Part shown: positions 11,130-21,605 of the stretch, piece by piece
How positions within the stretch are numbered: the first letter of the stretch is position 1
How the letters are laid out: every line of letters starts with the position of its first letter
Source of the DNA: Glebionis coronaria
Taxonomy: Eukaryota; Streptophyta; Magnoliopsida; Asterales; Asteraceae
Direction: 5' to 3'
NCBI GenBank assembly: GCA_025667525.1
Contig: CM046876.1
Span: 22,159,224-22,223,223, forward strand
DNA length: 64,000 nucleotides
Notes under the pieces: model-generated
What the model saw: the letters and a program-made list of their open reading frames with translations, nothing else
What the model was told of the DNA's origin: nothing
Databases searched by the model: none
Made by a program: the position numbers and the translations under genes

Positions 11130-13004
11130 ACTTAAAGGGGTTACATTGTTAAACCTAGAAAAACCATAAAAATTATAAAATCAAGAAAAACCAAAAATAT
11201 TTTTCGTTTTTAAAACGGGCATGTCTTTTAGTACGGTAATATTTACGGCCTTAGAAATGTCGATCAATATTGACACGGTGCCATAAATAGAGTCCGTATA
11301 AAAGTTGTACATTTTTAAAACATGCCCATTATGGCTTGTAGTTATTTCAGACTGCAACCCGGTTTTCATATTAAAGTCACGTATTTCTTTGGAAAACGTT
11401 GGCTCAGAACGGGAATTAATTTTCTCGGGCGTGATTTACAAGCCAAATCACGCAAAGGGATCAAGTTTACTTTATAACTTGGTCTGACACGAATTTGTGT
11501 ACGTCTCAGTGCATTAATTTGTTAAAATAAGAGAAATCTTATTGACACCACGAATCAAACTTTTTCAAGAGATAAATTGGAAATGCTTTCATCAATATTT
11601 GACTCTTTAAACAATGACTACAGCTCTTTAAATAGAAAACGGGTCATCGTTTAAGGGGGAGAAAATATTAAATCATCTTCGTCATTAAAATTGATTTTTC
11701 AAAAGTGATTGTGAAAATTAAGGGCTAAATGGTAAATTGAGTGGTTCTGCTTTAGAATACGACTTGTGTTCGTTCTAAGTAATAGGCATTGTTTTTAGAT
11801 ATTGGAGATATGCTAATAGATTGCGTTTGCTAAGTTGTGTGTAAGTTAAACAAGGGTTAAGTGAAATGAAAAAGTTAGAAACAAAAAGGAAAAGAATAGA
11901 TAATAGAGGGACTAAAAGTGTTATTTGTTGAAACTTGTCAAATTTTTGACCTAAGTCAAAACATAAACCCCCCGCCCCCTTCCTTTTTCCTTTCACTGTT
12001 TATCTGCTCATTTGCCGCCATTGTTGAATAAACACACACAAGAACTTAAATCATTCGCTTATTCATCCATCCGTTCCTTTCATTCAAGTAAAAAGGTAAT
12101 TACATCAACATTTAAACTTCTAATTCATATTATTCATCCTGTAATTCTGTTAAAATTACTCAAATAATCAGTTTAAATCAAATTAGGGTTTATGATTAAT
12201 TTAGGGTTAATTAACTAAGGATTATTGGTGGGTTTTGTGCGGATTAGCATGATATGATGTTTAAATGCCTTAGATTGCCTTAGAAATTCACACACGCGAA
12301 TAGATTAATCATCATAAGCTGTGTTGTTGATGTTTCGGATGAACAAGGATAAGAACTTCCGAATGAAGGATTTTTTCTGAGAAACTTCCGAATGAGGAAG
12401 TTCCGAATGAAGAACTTCCGAATGAAGAAGTTCCGAATGAAGGACTTCCGAATGAAGGAAGTTCTGAATGAAGAACTTCCGAATGAAGAAGTTCCGAATG
12501 AAGAACTTCCGAATGAAGAAGTTCCGAATGAAGAACTTCCGAATGAAGGAAGTTCCGAATGAAGAACTTCCGAATGAAGGAAGTTCCGAATGAAGAACTT
12601 CTGAATGAAGGAAGTTCCGAATGAAGAACTTCCGGATGAAGGAAGTTCCGAATGAAGAACTTCCGGATGAAGGAAGTTCCGAATGAAGGAATGTTCCGGA
12701 TGAAGGAAGTTCCGAATGAAGAACTTCCGGATGAAGGAAGTTCCGAATGAAGAACTTCCGGATGAAGGAAGTTCCGAATGAAGGAATGTTCCGGATGAAG
12801 GAAGTTCCGAATGAAGAACTTCCGGATGAAGATGTTCCGAATGAGGAAAAGTTCCGGATGAAGAGTTGTTTGATTATTATTGTTTGCATGTTATATGTAC
12901 TTGTTGTTTTATGTTATGAAATGTGTTATGCTTAGAAGTAAGAATGATATATATCTATATGTTTTTATGCATCAACCTTTCATGTCTTATCTTAAGCAGA
13001 TACA
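11130..13004 (+). other. Internal non-coding region of the large element before the accessory ORF
   Basis: Host-element sequence resumes after the nested insertion. About 11,190-11,680 is homologous to inverted 5,400-5,780. No sense ORF is credible. Just before the accessory ORF, TTTCATGTCTTATCTTAAGCAG ends in a possible splice acceptor 6 bp before its ATG, which suggests the ORF is expressed from a spliced RNA. Confidence 0.5.
12354..12865 (+). repeat. TTCCGAATGAAG minisatellite
   Basis: About 30 or more units of 15-16 bp built on AACTTCCGAATGAAG and AAGTTCCGAATGAAG, with GGATG variants in the second half. The 15-bp period opens spurious reading frames on both strands. Confidence 0.9.
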
Positions 13005-16000
13005 ATGACTAATCCAACAGTACAAGCAATCCAAGAATCTAGAGAAGCCGATATTGCTAAAGCACGAACCCTTAAGTTTATACCCAACAACTACCGGCTG
13101 AAGCAAGTCTCAAAATCCACTCACCATGGTTTTAAGGTCGCCATAGCCATCCTCGATAACTCTCATTTCAAGAACGCCCTTAGGAGTAGTGCCTCGGTGC
13201 CTTATGAGTATATGTATGAATTTTGGGCTACCAAGGAAATCACTTCAAACAAGATCACCTTCACCATCGACAACAAGCAGCAGACACTCACAGTTTCAGA
13301 CTTCCGTAAGATTCTTGGTATACGGGATACACCCAAAGGTATGTCATTCTCGAGGGATCCTACTAAAGATGAACTCGTGGAGTTATTTGATGCACCTGGA
13401 TGTCCGGAAATACGAGTTGCGTCTGAGTTTACCACTGCTAAGGTAGGACAACCTTGGAGAGCATTGATGGGTATTCTCAGTAAATGTCTTACACCAAAAA
13501 CGAGTGGCCATGATGCTTTGCGCAGTCCTATAATAAACCTCTTCTATGGCATGTACAAAGCTGCAAATTCAGATTATGCTTTGTTGATATGGGAAGAATT
13601 CACCTTTCAACTCTTCTATAACAAGAAGCTGAAGACAAACTTCTTTCCTTATCCTCGGTTTATCAAGCTTATCATTAATTATTTTATGAAGAATGATGCT
13701 ACTATTGATAGGCGTGCAGCAGGTCGCTATCACACTGAAGAAGCTGATGATACTGTGGATCTGAGGCATGAAGGACCGTCTATTGGTGTGATTCCGGGTC
13801 CTATTCCTGATTACCTTCTGTCTGAGAAAATCAAAGGTTCTGCTGATTACAAGCTACTGCAGATAGAAATCAAGAAGCTGAAAGCAAACCTTCAGGCTGG
13901 AGAAGACTCGTCTACAACGGTTAAGAGTAAAGGTAAACGCAAACAACCAGCTGCGTTACCTGAACCCGAAACCAAGAAGAAGAAGACAGAGGGTAAGAAG
14001 GGAAAGGGTAAGGCTGATGAGATGCGTCTACGTGACGAAGAAGACATTGTTGATCCTACTCTTGATAAAACTGAGAAACAAATGATGAAGATTGCTATTC
14101 AAAGGAGTAGGAAAGATACTGGCGGTAGTGGTTCAGGTGCAAGGGTAGATGTTGAGGATGAGTACGTGGAACCAGATGATGTTGATGAGTTTGGGTCACC
14201 TGAACATTATTCCACTTCGAAGGAGCCATCAATCCCTATTTCAGCAAGTGTGGAAAAGGAGTCTGTTGCTCCTACGATCATGGTGTCAACTCAACCCTTA
14301 GCAACTCAACCTCCACCCATACAACCCTTACCAACCAGACCGGCTTCAACACCATTTCTTCCACCACCTACAATTCCCATCCTTAGTACCGCAGTAACAG
14401 TCGAGGCTCTCCAATCAACCCAAAGCAGCTCTGCAACATCTACAATGGCTGCATTGGTGATGGCCGAACTGTTGGATAAACATGTGGATACTCACAAACG
14501 AGAAATGGATGAACTTCGCCAAGAGTTACAAAGACGAGCTCAAAGTGAAGAAGCATCTAGGAAAGCTCAAGAGGAGATGATTGCTAGGTTCGCTGCAGAT
14601 ATGGAGTTGACTCGAAAAGCACATGCAGAAGAACTAGCTCGAGTTAAGCAGGCTGAGGCTGATAAGCATGCTGCACGTATCACCAGACTTCAAGCGATGA
14701 GGGATAAATACAAAGAGCAAAAAGAAGCACTTGAAGCCTCTGTGAAAGAAAGAGTGCAAGAATCCGTTGAATCCATTGTGCCTAAACTGCGTGATGAATT
14801 GAAGACGCTAGCAGCTGATAACTTGTTGATCAAGTCATCCAATCCTTCAGAATCCGCCTATAAGATTTCTTATGACTTGACGGATTTTGAATTGAAGAAG
14901 ATCCTTAAGGCTCGTATGGTGGAACTTGGATCGTTTGATAAGTCTAGGATTCAACTGGCTCTATACAAATCCCTGAATGATGCTATCATGGAGGATGATA
15001 GGTTATTCAAAACGTTTGGAAGTGTGGTACCTTATCACATTCTACCTGAAGAGGAAAGGGAAGAAAGTGAGCAGGAAGAGGGTACTGGTGAAGAGGAAGA
15101 GGAAGAAGAAGGAGAAGAAGAGGAAAAGGATGACGATGATGGTGATGATGAGGATAAGGATGAGGATGATGATGACGATGATGAGGATGATGATGATGGC
15201 GATGATGGTGGTGATGGGAATGAGGAGAGTGCTAGGGGTAGTAACGGGGATGACAATCAGGATGATGATGGGGGTGAACAGCCGAAAGAGGGAGACAAGG
15301 TTACCAGCTCCAAGAAAACTGCTAAGACTGGAACCAAGTCCAAGAAAGATGCAGCACAGAAGGACAAATCAACATCGTCGGAATCAAGACGAACTAAGTG
15401 GCGCCACGATGTGAATGCCACTACAGCGTCATCGGTTCCCGGTACCTCTATCGCTGTATCTTTACCTATTACCACTAACCCCATTAGTTCTGTTGTTGTT
15501 GCTCCTGTGATTGCAGAATCAGTGACGGAACCCGAAGCTGCACAACACTCACCAGTTCACGACACTGCCGAAATGCCTGAAACTGAACCAGCAGATGTTC
15601 GCACTTCTACTCCTCTACAACAAGCACAACAATCTACGGTTCCTGAACCAAGCACACGAGACTGGGCAGACACGTTGGAGATAGACGAGACTGCACCACC
15701 ACAGGCTTGGATCACGGCAGCAGCACAATATGATCCGATCACAGACGCTGACAAAGATGTGTTGTATCTCCGTATCCGAAGTCCGATTGACTTATGTGCA
15801 TTTTTTGCTCATGAGTATAAGACTTCAGTTACTCCATCCTTGGTGAAGAAAGCGCTGAAAGATAAGAGACTTCGTGCCAAAACCCGGTTAACCCGAATGG
15901 AGTTCGAGTATTATGCTGATGAGATCCTGAAGGCTCTGAATACCGTTCAACGGCCAGGACTTCATGAATCAGAAAGAGCTCCACCTCCAATGGATCCTTC

Positions 16001-16964
16001 TCAAGATAATCAGATTGCTCTTGACTTCTTCGTCACCAATGATCTTGTGTATCTACTGAAGGGGTCATCAAAGTACGCAACCTCCCTGACATTGCTGAAA
16101 GCTGCCAACTGGGGGACAATACCCTTTATCGAGGAAAAGGTAAACAGACTTTGGGTCCCTAAGATAAATCGTAATTATGATATGTATGCTGTCATAGGTG
16201 CATCTCATTGGGACGAACGAGTCCGAAGGGCGTACAGGGGTTGCTGTCTGGTCAATTCTAGAAGTATCGTTAGATCCGATATCCGCATCTCCAGCATTTT
16301 AGGGTTGAAAACTGAAGCCAAGAACGGCTATTATCATGTGACGGAGATTCGTTTGAAAAGGGAGGATGACAGGGAATACAAAATCCAGCAGGGAGATTTT
16401 TCCATCATTCGCCTTGAGGATATCGAAGATATGCTGCTTCTGATGACCCGAGATCAACTCACACACATTCCTCGTGAAGACCTCATTGCTTTGAATACAG
16501 CACTTCGTATGTTTACACGAAGCGTTGTCATCAAGACACGAGTTGAAGATCTGCAGTTGGGAGTCGAAAGCTACCAAAGGAAGCTCAACTTAACCCGTCC
16601 AGTGAATCAAGTGCTACCTCAACATGTAGAAAGATGTCCCTATACCGGCATTTCTGTCCCGAATTACGGCATTTTCTACTTGAACAGTCGAGGTTTAATG
16701 AAGTTTATGAGGGTGGGTGAGCTCCACAAGTACAGTGATGGAACCCTTCTACAAGTCAGAGGAAAGTTGGAGCATCTGAACTCGGGTGGGACTCTGCCAG
16801 AGATGACGGAGGATTGGCATCCGGGTTACCGGCAGATGGCGAAGTATGTGATCAAGAAGATTGATCAAAAGCTCCGTGAACGTAGATTGAGGAGGAGCTT
16901 GGAAAGATTCGTTGGTGGAAGACCGTATTTAGTGCACCACAAGCTACTGCAACGATCCATCTAA
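13005..16964 (+). CDS. Large retroelement accessory protein (env-position type), 1319 aa
   Basis: Uninterrupted 1319-codon ORF starting at the ATG after a possible splice acceptor. Residues 1-250 form a globular region with EFWATKE near 72 and FFPYPRFIKLI further on. These match, from memory, an uncharacterised domain that follows pol in Asteraceae Copia elements. A Lys-rich patch follows near 315-345 and a Pro/Thr/Ser linker at 410-480. A charged coiled coil spans about 495-592, and a run of Glu/Asp spans 679-762. A C-terminal domain (about 885-1319) includes KYSDGTLLQVRGKLEHL and ends with an Arg-rich RERRLRRSLERFVGGR segment, again as in those elements. I see no signal peptide or clear membrane segment, so env function is doubtful. 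An intact frame this long in a pol-less element is notable. Confidence 0.8.
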   Translation: MTNPTVQAIQESREADIAKARTLKFIPNNYRLKQVSKSTHHGFKVAIAILDNSHFKNALRSSASVPYEYMYEFWATKEITSNKITFTIDNKQQTLTVSDFRKILGIRDTPKGMSFSRDPTKDELVELFDAPGCPEIRVASEFTTAKVGQPWRALMGILSKCLTPKTSGHDALRSPIINLFYGMYKAANSDYALLIWEEFTFQLFYNKKLKTNFFPYPRFIKLIINYFMKNDATIDRRAAGRYHTEEADDTVDLRHEGPSIGVIPGPIPDYLLSEKIKGSADYKLLQIEIKKLKANLQAGEDSSTTVKSKGKRKQPAALPEPETKKKKTEGKKGKGKADEMRLRDEEDIVDPTLDKTEKQMMKIAIQRSRKDTGGSGSGARVDVEDEYVEPDDVDEFGSPEHYSTSKEPSIPISASVEKESVAPTIMVSTQPLATQPPPIQPLPTRPASTPFLPPPTIPILSTAVTVEALQSTQSSSATSTMAALVMAELLDKHVDTHKREMDELRQELQRRAQSEEASRKAQEEMIARFAADMELTRKAHAEELARVKQAEADKHAARITRLQAMRDKYKEQKEALEASVKERVQESVESIVPKLRDELKTLAADNLLIKSSNPSESAYKISYDLTDFELKKILKARMVELGSFDKSRIQLALYKSLNDAIMEDDRLFKTFGSVVPYHILPEEEREESEQEEGTGEEEEEEEGEEEEKDDDDGDDEDKDEDDDDDDEDDDDGDDGGDGNEESARGSNGDDNQDDDGGEQPKEGDKVTSSKKTAKTGTKSKKDAAQKDKSTSSESRRTKWRHDVNATTASSVPGTSIAVSLPITTNPISSVVVAPVIAESVTEPEAAQHSPVHDTAEMPETEPADVRTSTPLQQAQQSTVPEPSTRDWADTLEIDETAPPQAWITAAAQYDPITDADKDVLYLRIRSPIDLCAFFAHEYKTSVTPSLVKKALKDKRLRAKTRLTRMEFEYYADEILKALNTVQRPGLHESERAPPPMDPSQDNQIALDFFVTNDLVYLLKGSSKYATSLTLLKAANWGTIPFIEEKVNRLWVPKINRNYDMYAVIGASHWDERVRRAYRGCCLVNSRSIVRSDIRISSILGLKTEAKNGYYHVTEIRLKREDDREYKIQQGDFSIIRLEDIEDMLLLMTRDQLTHIPREDLIALNTALRMFTRSVVIKTRVEDLQLGVESYQRKLNLTRPVNQVLPQHVERCPYTGISVPNYGIFYLNSRGLMKFMRVGELHKYSDGTLLQVRGKLEHLNSGGTLPEMTEDWHPGYRQMAKYVIKKIDQKLRERRLRRSLERFVGGRPYLVHHKLLQRSI

Positions 16965-19211
16965 TGGGTCGTACATTTCAGGTCCACTTTATATTGGTTT
17001 TCAATTGTGAATATGTATATTTGTGAATATTGTGCTTGTATGGCTTGATGTAGTGTTAAGGTATGATAATTTTTCAAGAATTTCTCACGAGATTCTAAAT
17101 CTTTCAAAATATATCATACTAAAGCACTACAACTATCCCTTATTAACTTAAGGGGGAGCAATAACTTGTTCTATGGCCAAACATCGATTTCATTTTTACC
17201 CAAAGACCGGTTAATCCATTCAATATCCCAAATATTAATGGTTAACATTTTGGATAAGGGGAGAAAATGGGATTAAGGAGACGTAAGTGATACTTGGCTA
17301 AAAGATGAAAAAGACTTAACGATTATCCTACTTAATATGTGTAAAGCACGGGTTAAGGGGGAGCGTTTTTGATGAACAAAACACCTAAGGTACAAAACTT
17401 TTGATTTCAATATCACAAGTACTTTAGGTGATTTTTCAATGATTTTTCATGGTGGCAATTCCTTCCCAAAACACGCTTAATTCACGACGGATGTGGTGAC
17501 AAAAGGGTGGTAGGAATAGGTTTAGTCCAATGATTCATCAGAGCCGATGGAATCTTCCCAAGGACAATTCCCTAGATAGAATTAGAAGTCCTAGGAAAGA
17601 TGGAGAAAGAATGTGAACGTAGCTGAATGCCGACCAAGTACTTAAGCTAGCACTGGAACAATCACAACAAGGTGCTAGTGATGACGTATTGGTAAGCATT
17701 GAAGGGGTTGAAGAATGAAAAAGAATTGTAAAGATAAAGGGTGTAAAGAAAGAAGCCCTCCTTACAACTTTAGGCAGAAACCGGGTCAATACATATGCTA
17801 TTGAGGTCATTTTTGCTAATGATTCTCGGTATTGAAGAAAGACATCATGGACCCAGTGATGCAATACACAACCCTTCCCAGCTAACTCAAATATCTCTCA
17901 AAAGGTAAATGTTTTAATCACACGGAGATCAACACGTTATCTATTGGTTTATTCACTCCGAATAGACTGGTATTGAAAAGGTGGCACTCCTCTCCAGCCA
18001 TCACTCACTAAATCAAAACGCACAATCGAGTCTAGAGCCAAGAGATCATCAAAAGTCTCATTAGGACACTTTTCATTTATTCCTTGCTTTCTCACACACT
18101 GTGAAAAGTAAGAGATTTTCATGAGTCCTACGCAATATTCCTGTAATATTGCCAGAACATCCGAGTAATACGTAAGTATTACAATGAAGATGGAAATCCT
18201 GCTTGAGCCAACATCAAACAAGCTCATGGTAGGTTACACGTGCGGTTCTTTTAGAACCAATCTTGTGAAAAACTGGAAGGTAACAGTGGTTTAATTCTTA
18301 ATTGAACTTAAACTCGTTCCAGGCCTCTTCGCATTATCATATGATCTTGCCAGAACACTCAGAGTGACTCTTTATTGACCACAGTGACGAGTGGAAATCC
18401 TTCTAGTGTCAACATCAAACAGCACTTGGTAGGTGACGTGCAAGATTCTTTATGAATTAAGCTCGTGACAGCTGGAAAGCAACGATGGTGAAAATCTTAA
18501 TTGAGATTCACTTGTTCCAGGTTTCATGAATTGACGGCTTCTAATCACAAGGATAATTTATCCAAGTGATTCACTCTTTATGTTCGCAGTCAGCTTTGGA
18601 CGGTCGAATAAAGAGAACGGGTTTACCCGCGAAATCCTGTCAGGAAGTTACTTAATTGAAACTATCCGTCACGGGTACGATATCTAATATCGTCCAACGG
18701 TCTTCACCGACCGGAGGTAAAATGATACCGAATTAGAATAAAATGTTCAAAGCCATTTTATTCGTGGCGTTGCTGTGTACCTGTTAAAGACGGTGGCGTT
18801 GCTGTGTACCTGTTGAAGACGGTGGCGTTGCTGTGTACCAGTGAAGACGGTGGTGTTGCGGTGTACCTGTAGAAGTCGTTCCCACATGCTTATGTTTTTC
18901 TGCATCAAAGTTTAGCAAAAATTCAAGAAAGTACAAGATAAAGTCTTCCGCTGTACCAAACTCTGAAACTTTCGAGAATTCAACAAAAAGACATAAGTGT
19001 GTGGAACATGGAGTCACGAGAAGGCAAATTCACAAGAGAGGCAAAGATCGCACGTGAAAGGCCAAAGAACAATGCTCTCAAGCCAAAGCCAAAAAGATCA
19101 AACCAACATATTCACAACAAAAGAAAGAAAAGAAGAAAAGACTACGAGCTAAAGAACGAAGACTTAGTATAGTATGCTAGGTTTAGAATTTTGTAACGTG
19201 GAGTGACCTCC
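16965..19211 (+). other. 3' non-coding region of the large element
   Basis: Homologous to inverted 3,041-4,800 of the nested element, including the ~200-bp tandem unit (about 18,120-18,330 and 18,330-18,530). Short direct repeats of GTGGCGTTGCTGTGTACC lie at 18,763-18,870. Several AGGGGGAG purine tracts (for example 17,150 and 17,355) lie on the + strand. No sense ORF. Confidence 0.65.
17538..17864 (-). CDS. Conserved antisense ORF of the large element (108 codons)
   Basis: Runs opposite to its element. Its first 60 residues are almost the same as the product of 4,433-4,615 in the nested element (MHHWVHDVFLQY start, RRASFFTPFIFTILFH core). The extra C-terminal part has a Cys/Ser cluster and a Leu-rich stretch (SPSFLGLLILSREL). 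No family recognised. Either a real small antisense gene or a by-product of conserved non-coding RNA. Confidence 0.3.
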   Translation of the reverse strand: MHHWVHDVFLQYRESLAKMTSIAYVLTRFLPKVVRRASFFTPFIFTILFHSSTPSMLTNTSSLAPCCDCSSASLSTWSAFSYVHILSPSFLGLLILSRELSLGRFHRL

Positions 19212-19224
19212 CTTAGGGGGAGAT
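19212..19224 (+). other. Internal polypurine tract
   Basis: CTTAGGGGGAGAT directly before an LTR-type TGTTAG start. The sequence is the same as the tract of the nested element. Confidence 0.75.
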
Positions 19225-19554
19225 TGTTAGAAATACGTTTTACGTATATTAGAAGTATCGGTCACTCCACAATAATATTTATGTTGTAATAGCTCGTAGT
19301 TAGAAAATAGTCATTACTTACTTATTAAGTTAAGTAAGAACCGGTCCATGGGCTTGTCATGGACCGGCCCAAGCCCATGTTTGCTTGGAACTATAAATAC
19401 CCTTTTCCACCATGGAAAGGGGTTGGTGGTTGTCATTTTCTAGTTTCCATTTTATTGAAATAACAAATAGTTTCTCTCACTTTCTCTCTCTAAGTTTCTC
19501 TCTCTAGAAATCAACAAACCCCTTCATAGATTCATAGGTTATCAATATTCTACA
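19225..19554 (+). repeat. Internal LTR of the nested-element family (about 330 bp)
   Basis: Starts TGTTAGAAATACGTTTTACG and ends ATTCTACA. It has the same opening, CGGTCACTCCA box, TATAAATACCC promoter-like stretch and CT-rich end as the nested LTR family, but the middle has diverged. No partner LTR is seen upstream in the window. The large element therefore contains an extra, internal 3' LTR of a related type. Confidence 0.65.
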
Positions 19555-20823
19555 ACGCGCTTAGTCGACGTGGATAATTTCAAGAGGTGTTGTGCTTATA
19601 GACTTCTTCAGTGATGCATTGAGTACTTAGAGATTTCTCCACCGTTCTTCATTCAACAATAGTGCAAGCTTAAGTCACAAGATCGAAGGATTTTTATTCA
19701 GCTTCATGTTTGATGTATCCGGTTCATTCTTTCAGTGGTCACTTCAAATTGCTTTCACGTGGGTTGGTAAAGGTGGCCATGGAGAGTTTATGAGAAGAGA
19801 TTTTCGATCAACAGCTGATTCTCACAAAATACATAATTCAGCTTATTTATTATTCTCACGAGATTTCAGGTTCATGTGCGTATAATTTATTGATGGTTCC
19901 GAGTTTCGAAACCATCAAGGGGGAAGAAGAAGACACATTGAACGCACAACGAGTACACGTGATGAACTTCATACCTTCTTTTGATTTGAAGATATTCCGG
20001 GATGACATTTGTCATAGCCGCAGAGAAAATCAGTGTTTTAACTCGTGTCGTTATCAATCTCCAAACGGTACACTACTGATTCGAGGTTTAATTGTTTGAT
20101 TGTTGCAATTAAACATCATCATTATCCTATATGCATTCCCAGGACTTAATTGACTCTGGTGCATCTCCGAAAGAAGATATGTGCATTTTCGGGACTTAAT
20201 TGACTCTGGTGTTATGATGTCAACTTCAAGAATGGGATAAAGTGTCCACTTCAGTATTTGAGCTTCATAATTGGGATTGATTTACATTCTTCAACTATGT
20301 GGGGGAAGAAGTGTCTTGATTCTTTCTGGTATGCATAACTTGAACTCTCAAGGGGAAGAAAAATTCAGAAGAATTATTCAAGCGTGAGAAGAAAAGTTGT
20401 TGATCTACTTGGTGTGCCCCAAACTTTCAATCCCTCTTAGCAACATTATCATGTTATATGATGGGATTTGCTTGTTAGATTCCGCTGTGCGCTTAATCAT
20501 TCTAAGCTTTATTAAAAGCTTTGAAGTTGCTTACGAGGACTGTTGGTTTAGGGGGAAGCTGTTTAAAATGCTTCTACATCAAGTTTACGTGGCATGAATT
20601 AGGGGGAAGCTAATTCAGAAGCTTCTCCTTAACCAGAAGTGTATGGGTTACTTTGCTCGTGTCGTTACAGTATTTCTTCTACAAGTTACTTTAAAGATGA
20701 GTCGTTTTGAAGACGAAGGCCTCAGAAGACTTCATCAGCATTGGATGCTTCAAGAAAGCTCTTATTCTTAATCATTTTGTACTTGTTAGGAAGAATATTG
20801 TAAGGAATTCTACACGTCGTCCC
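19555..20823 (+). other. Terminal internal region of the large element
   Basis: About 1.3 kb between the internal LTR and the last polypurine tract. It has repeated AGGGGGAAG boxes (about 19,919, 20,300, 20,551, 20,603). The longest ORF is about 69 codons and unrecognised. Confidence 0.5.
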
Positions 20824-20835
20824 ATGGGGGAAGAT
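20824..20835 (+). other. Terminal polypurine tract of the large element
   Basis: ATGGGGGAAGAT directly before the 3' LTR. Confidence 0.8.
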
Positions 20836-21117
20836 TGTTGGAAACTCAGTTTATGTGACGACATTTAAGAATTCCCGTTAGTTATCATAGTCACGCACAT
20901 TTAGACTAGACTAGGTTCGTTGTAAAGTTTAGGTTGTGTGTGTGACTATATATACCCCTCCTTATCTTCCAAGGAGGGGTGTTGATTGTCATTTGTTCAT
21001 TTGGAATACATTTACACTTTTACTTTCAACCTCTCTTCTCTCTCTCTAAGCCAACAATGGCTTCCACCACCTATTTCCACCATGTTAGACCACCGGATCG
21101 TATTTAGCATTTCTACA
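20836..21117 (+). repeat. 3' LTR of the large element
   Basis: TGTTGGAAACTCAG to TTCTACA, 282 bp, followed by GAGCC at 21,118-21,122. Pairs with 554-836. Confidence 0.9.
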
Positions 21118-21122
21118 GAGCC

Positions 21123-21605
21123 CTAGTCTCTCGGCGTGTTTTTGATCATGCCACCAATCGAGATTTATGATCTCGGTGGTGTTTGGTTCGGTTGACAGCA
21201 GGAACAAGGAACCCCGACATGCGTCGGGGTGTCCTTGTGGTTCGGTTGGGTCACGGCAGCCAGCAGCCACAACCATCGGCACACAGCCGGTGGCAGTCGT
21301 GGGTCCAGTAGCGGGGGAACGCAGCGCAGCAGTGGCAACCACCGGCACACAGCCGGTGGGAACCCGTTATTGGGCAGGAGCTAGCCGAGACAGTATCACC
21401 GGCTTAAGCCACCATAACACCAAAAACACCCTCCCTAGTTAACTTGATAAGTTTCGGTGTTATGATGACTCCATCACTTTTTTTCAATACAACAGTTATT
21501 TTAAACTAAAAACTTAATATTTCACTAGTAATAAAAATAAAAATAAAACTTAGAAAAACACACGAAAAATACAACTTAAAAAAACATACGAAATAAAAAT
21601 ACAAC
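21123..21605. other. Intergenic, GC-rich then AT-rich
   Basis: Continues the pre-insertion locus. The short repeat ATCGGCACACAGCCGGTGG / ACCGGCACACAGCCGGTGG occurs at about 21,273 and 21,340. AAGCCACCATAACACC near 21,404 resembles the end of a small DNA transposon. No gene is supported. Confidence 0.4.

Larger units (their letters stand above)
554..21117 (+). mobile_element. Giant non-autonomous LTR retrotransposon (about 20.6 kb including a nested element)
   Basis: Two LTRs of about 282 bp lie at 554-836 and 20,836-21,117. They agree closely apart from scattered substitutions and small indels, and they end TG (CG in the 5' copy) to CA. GAGCC is repeated exactly at 549-553 and 21,118-21,122. 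A tRNA-Met primer site follows the 5' LTR and a purine-rich tract precedes the 3' LTR, so the element reads on the + strand. No reverse transcriptase, RNase H, integrase or protease motif is visible. The only large intact ORF is at 13,005-16,964. Without the nested 8.4-kb insertion the element is about 12.1 kb. Movement would need enzymes in trans. The superfamily is probably Copia, inferred from the accessory and gag-like proteins. Confidence 0.85.

Noticed and set aside
12354..12865. CRISPR-like regular repeats
   Set aside because: Units are contiguous 15-16 bp without unique spacers, in a plant retroelement.
12305..12889. 194-codon Ser/Phe-rich - strand frame
   Set aside because: Lies on a 15-bp minisatellite whose period keeps any frame open.
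15035..15484. Ser-rich and other overlapping frames inside the accessory ORF
   Set aside because: Shadows of the acidic GAT/GAG codon run of 13,005-16,964.
13005..16964. Viral-type envelope protein
   Set aside because: Position is env-like but no signal peptide, membrane anchor or cleavage site is visible, so only an accessory role is stated.
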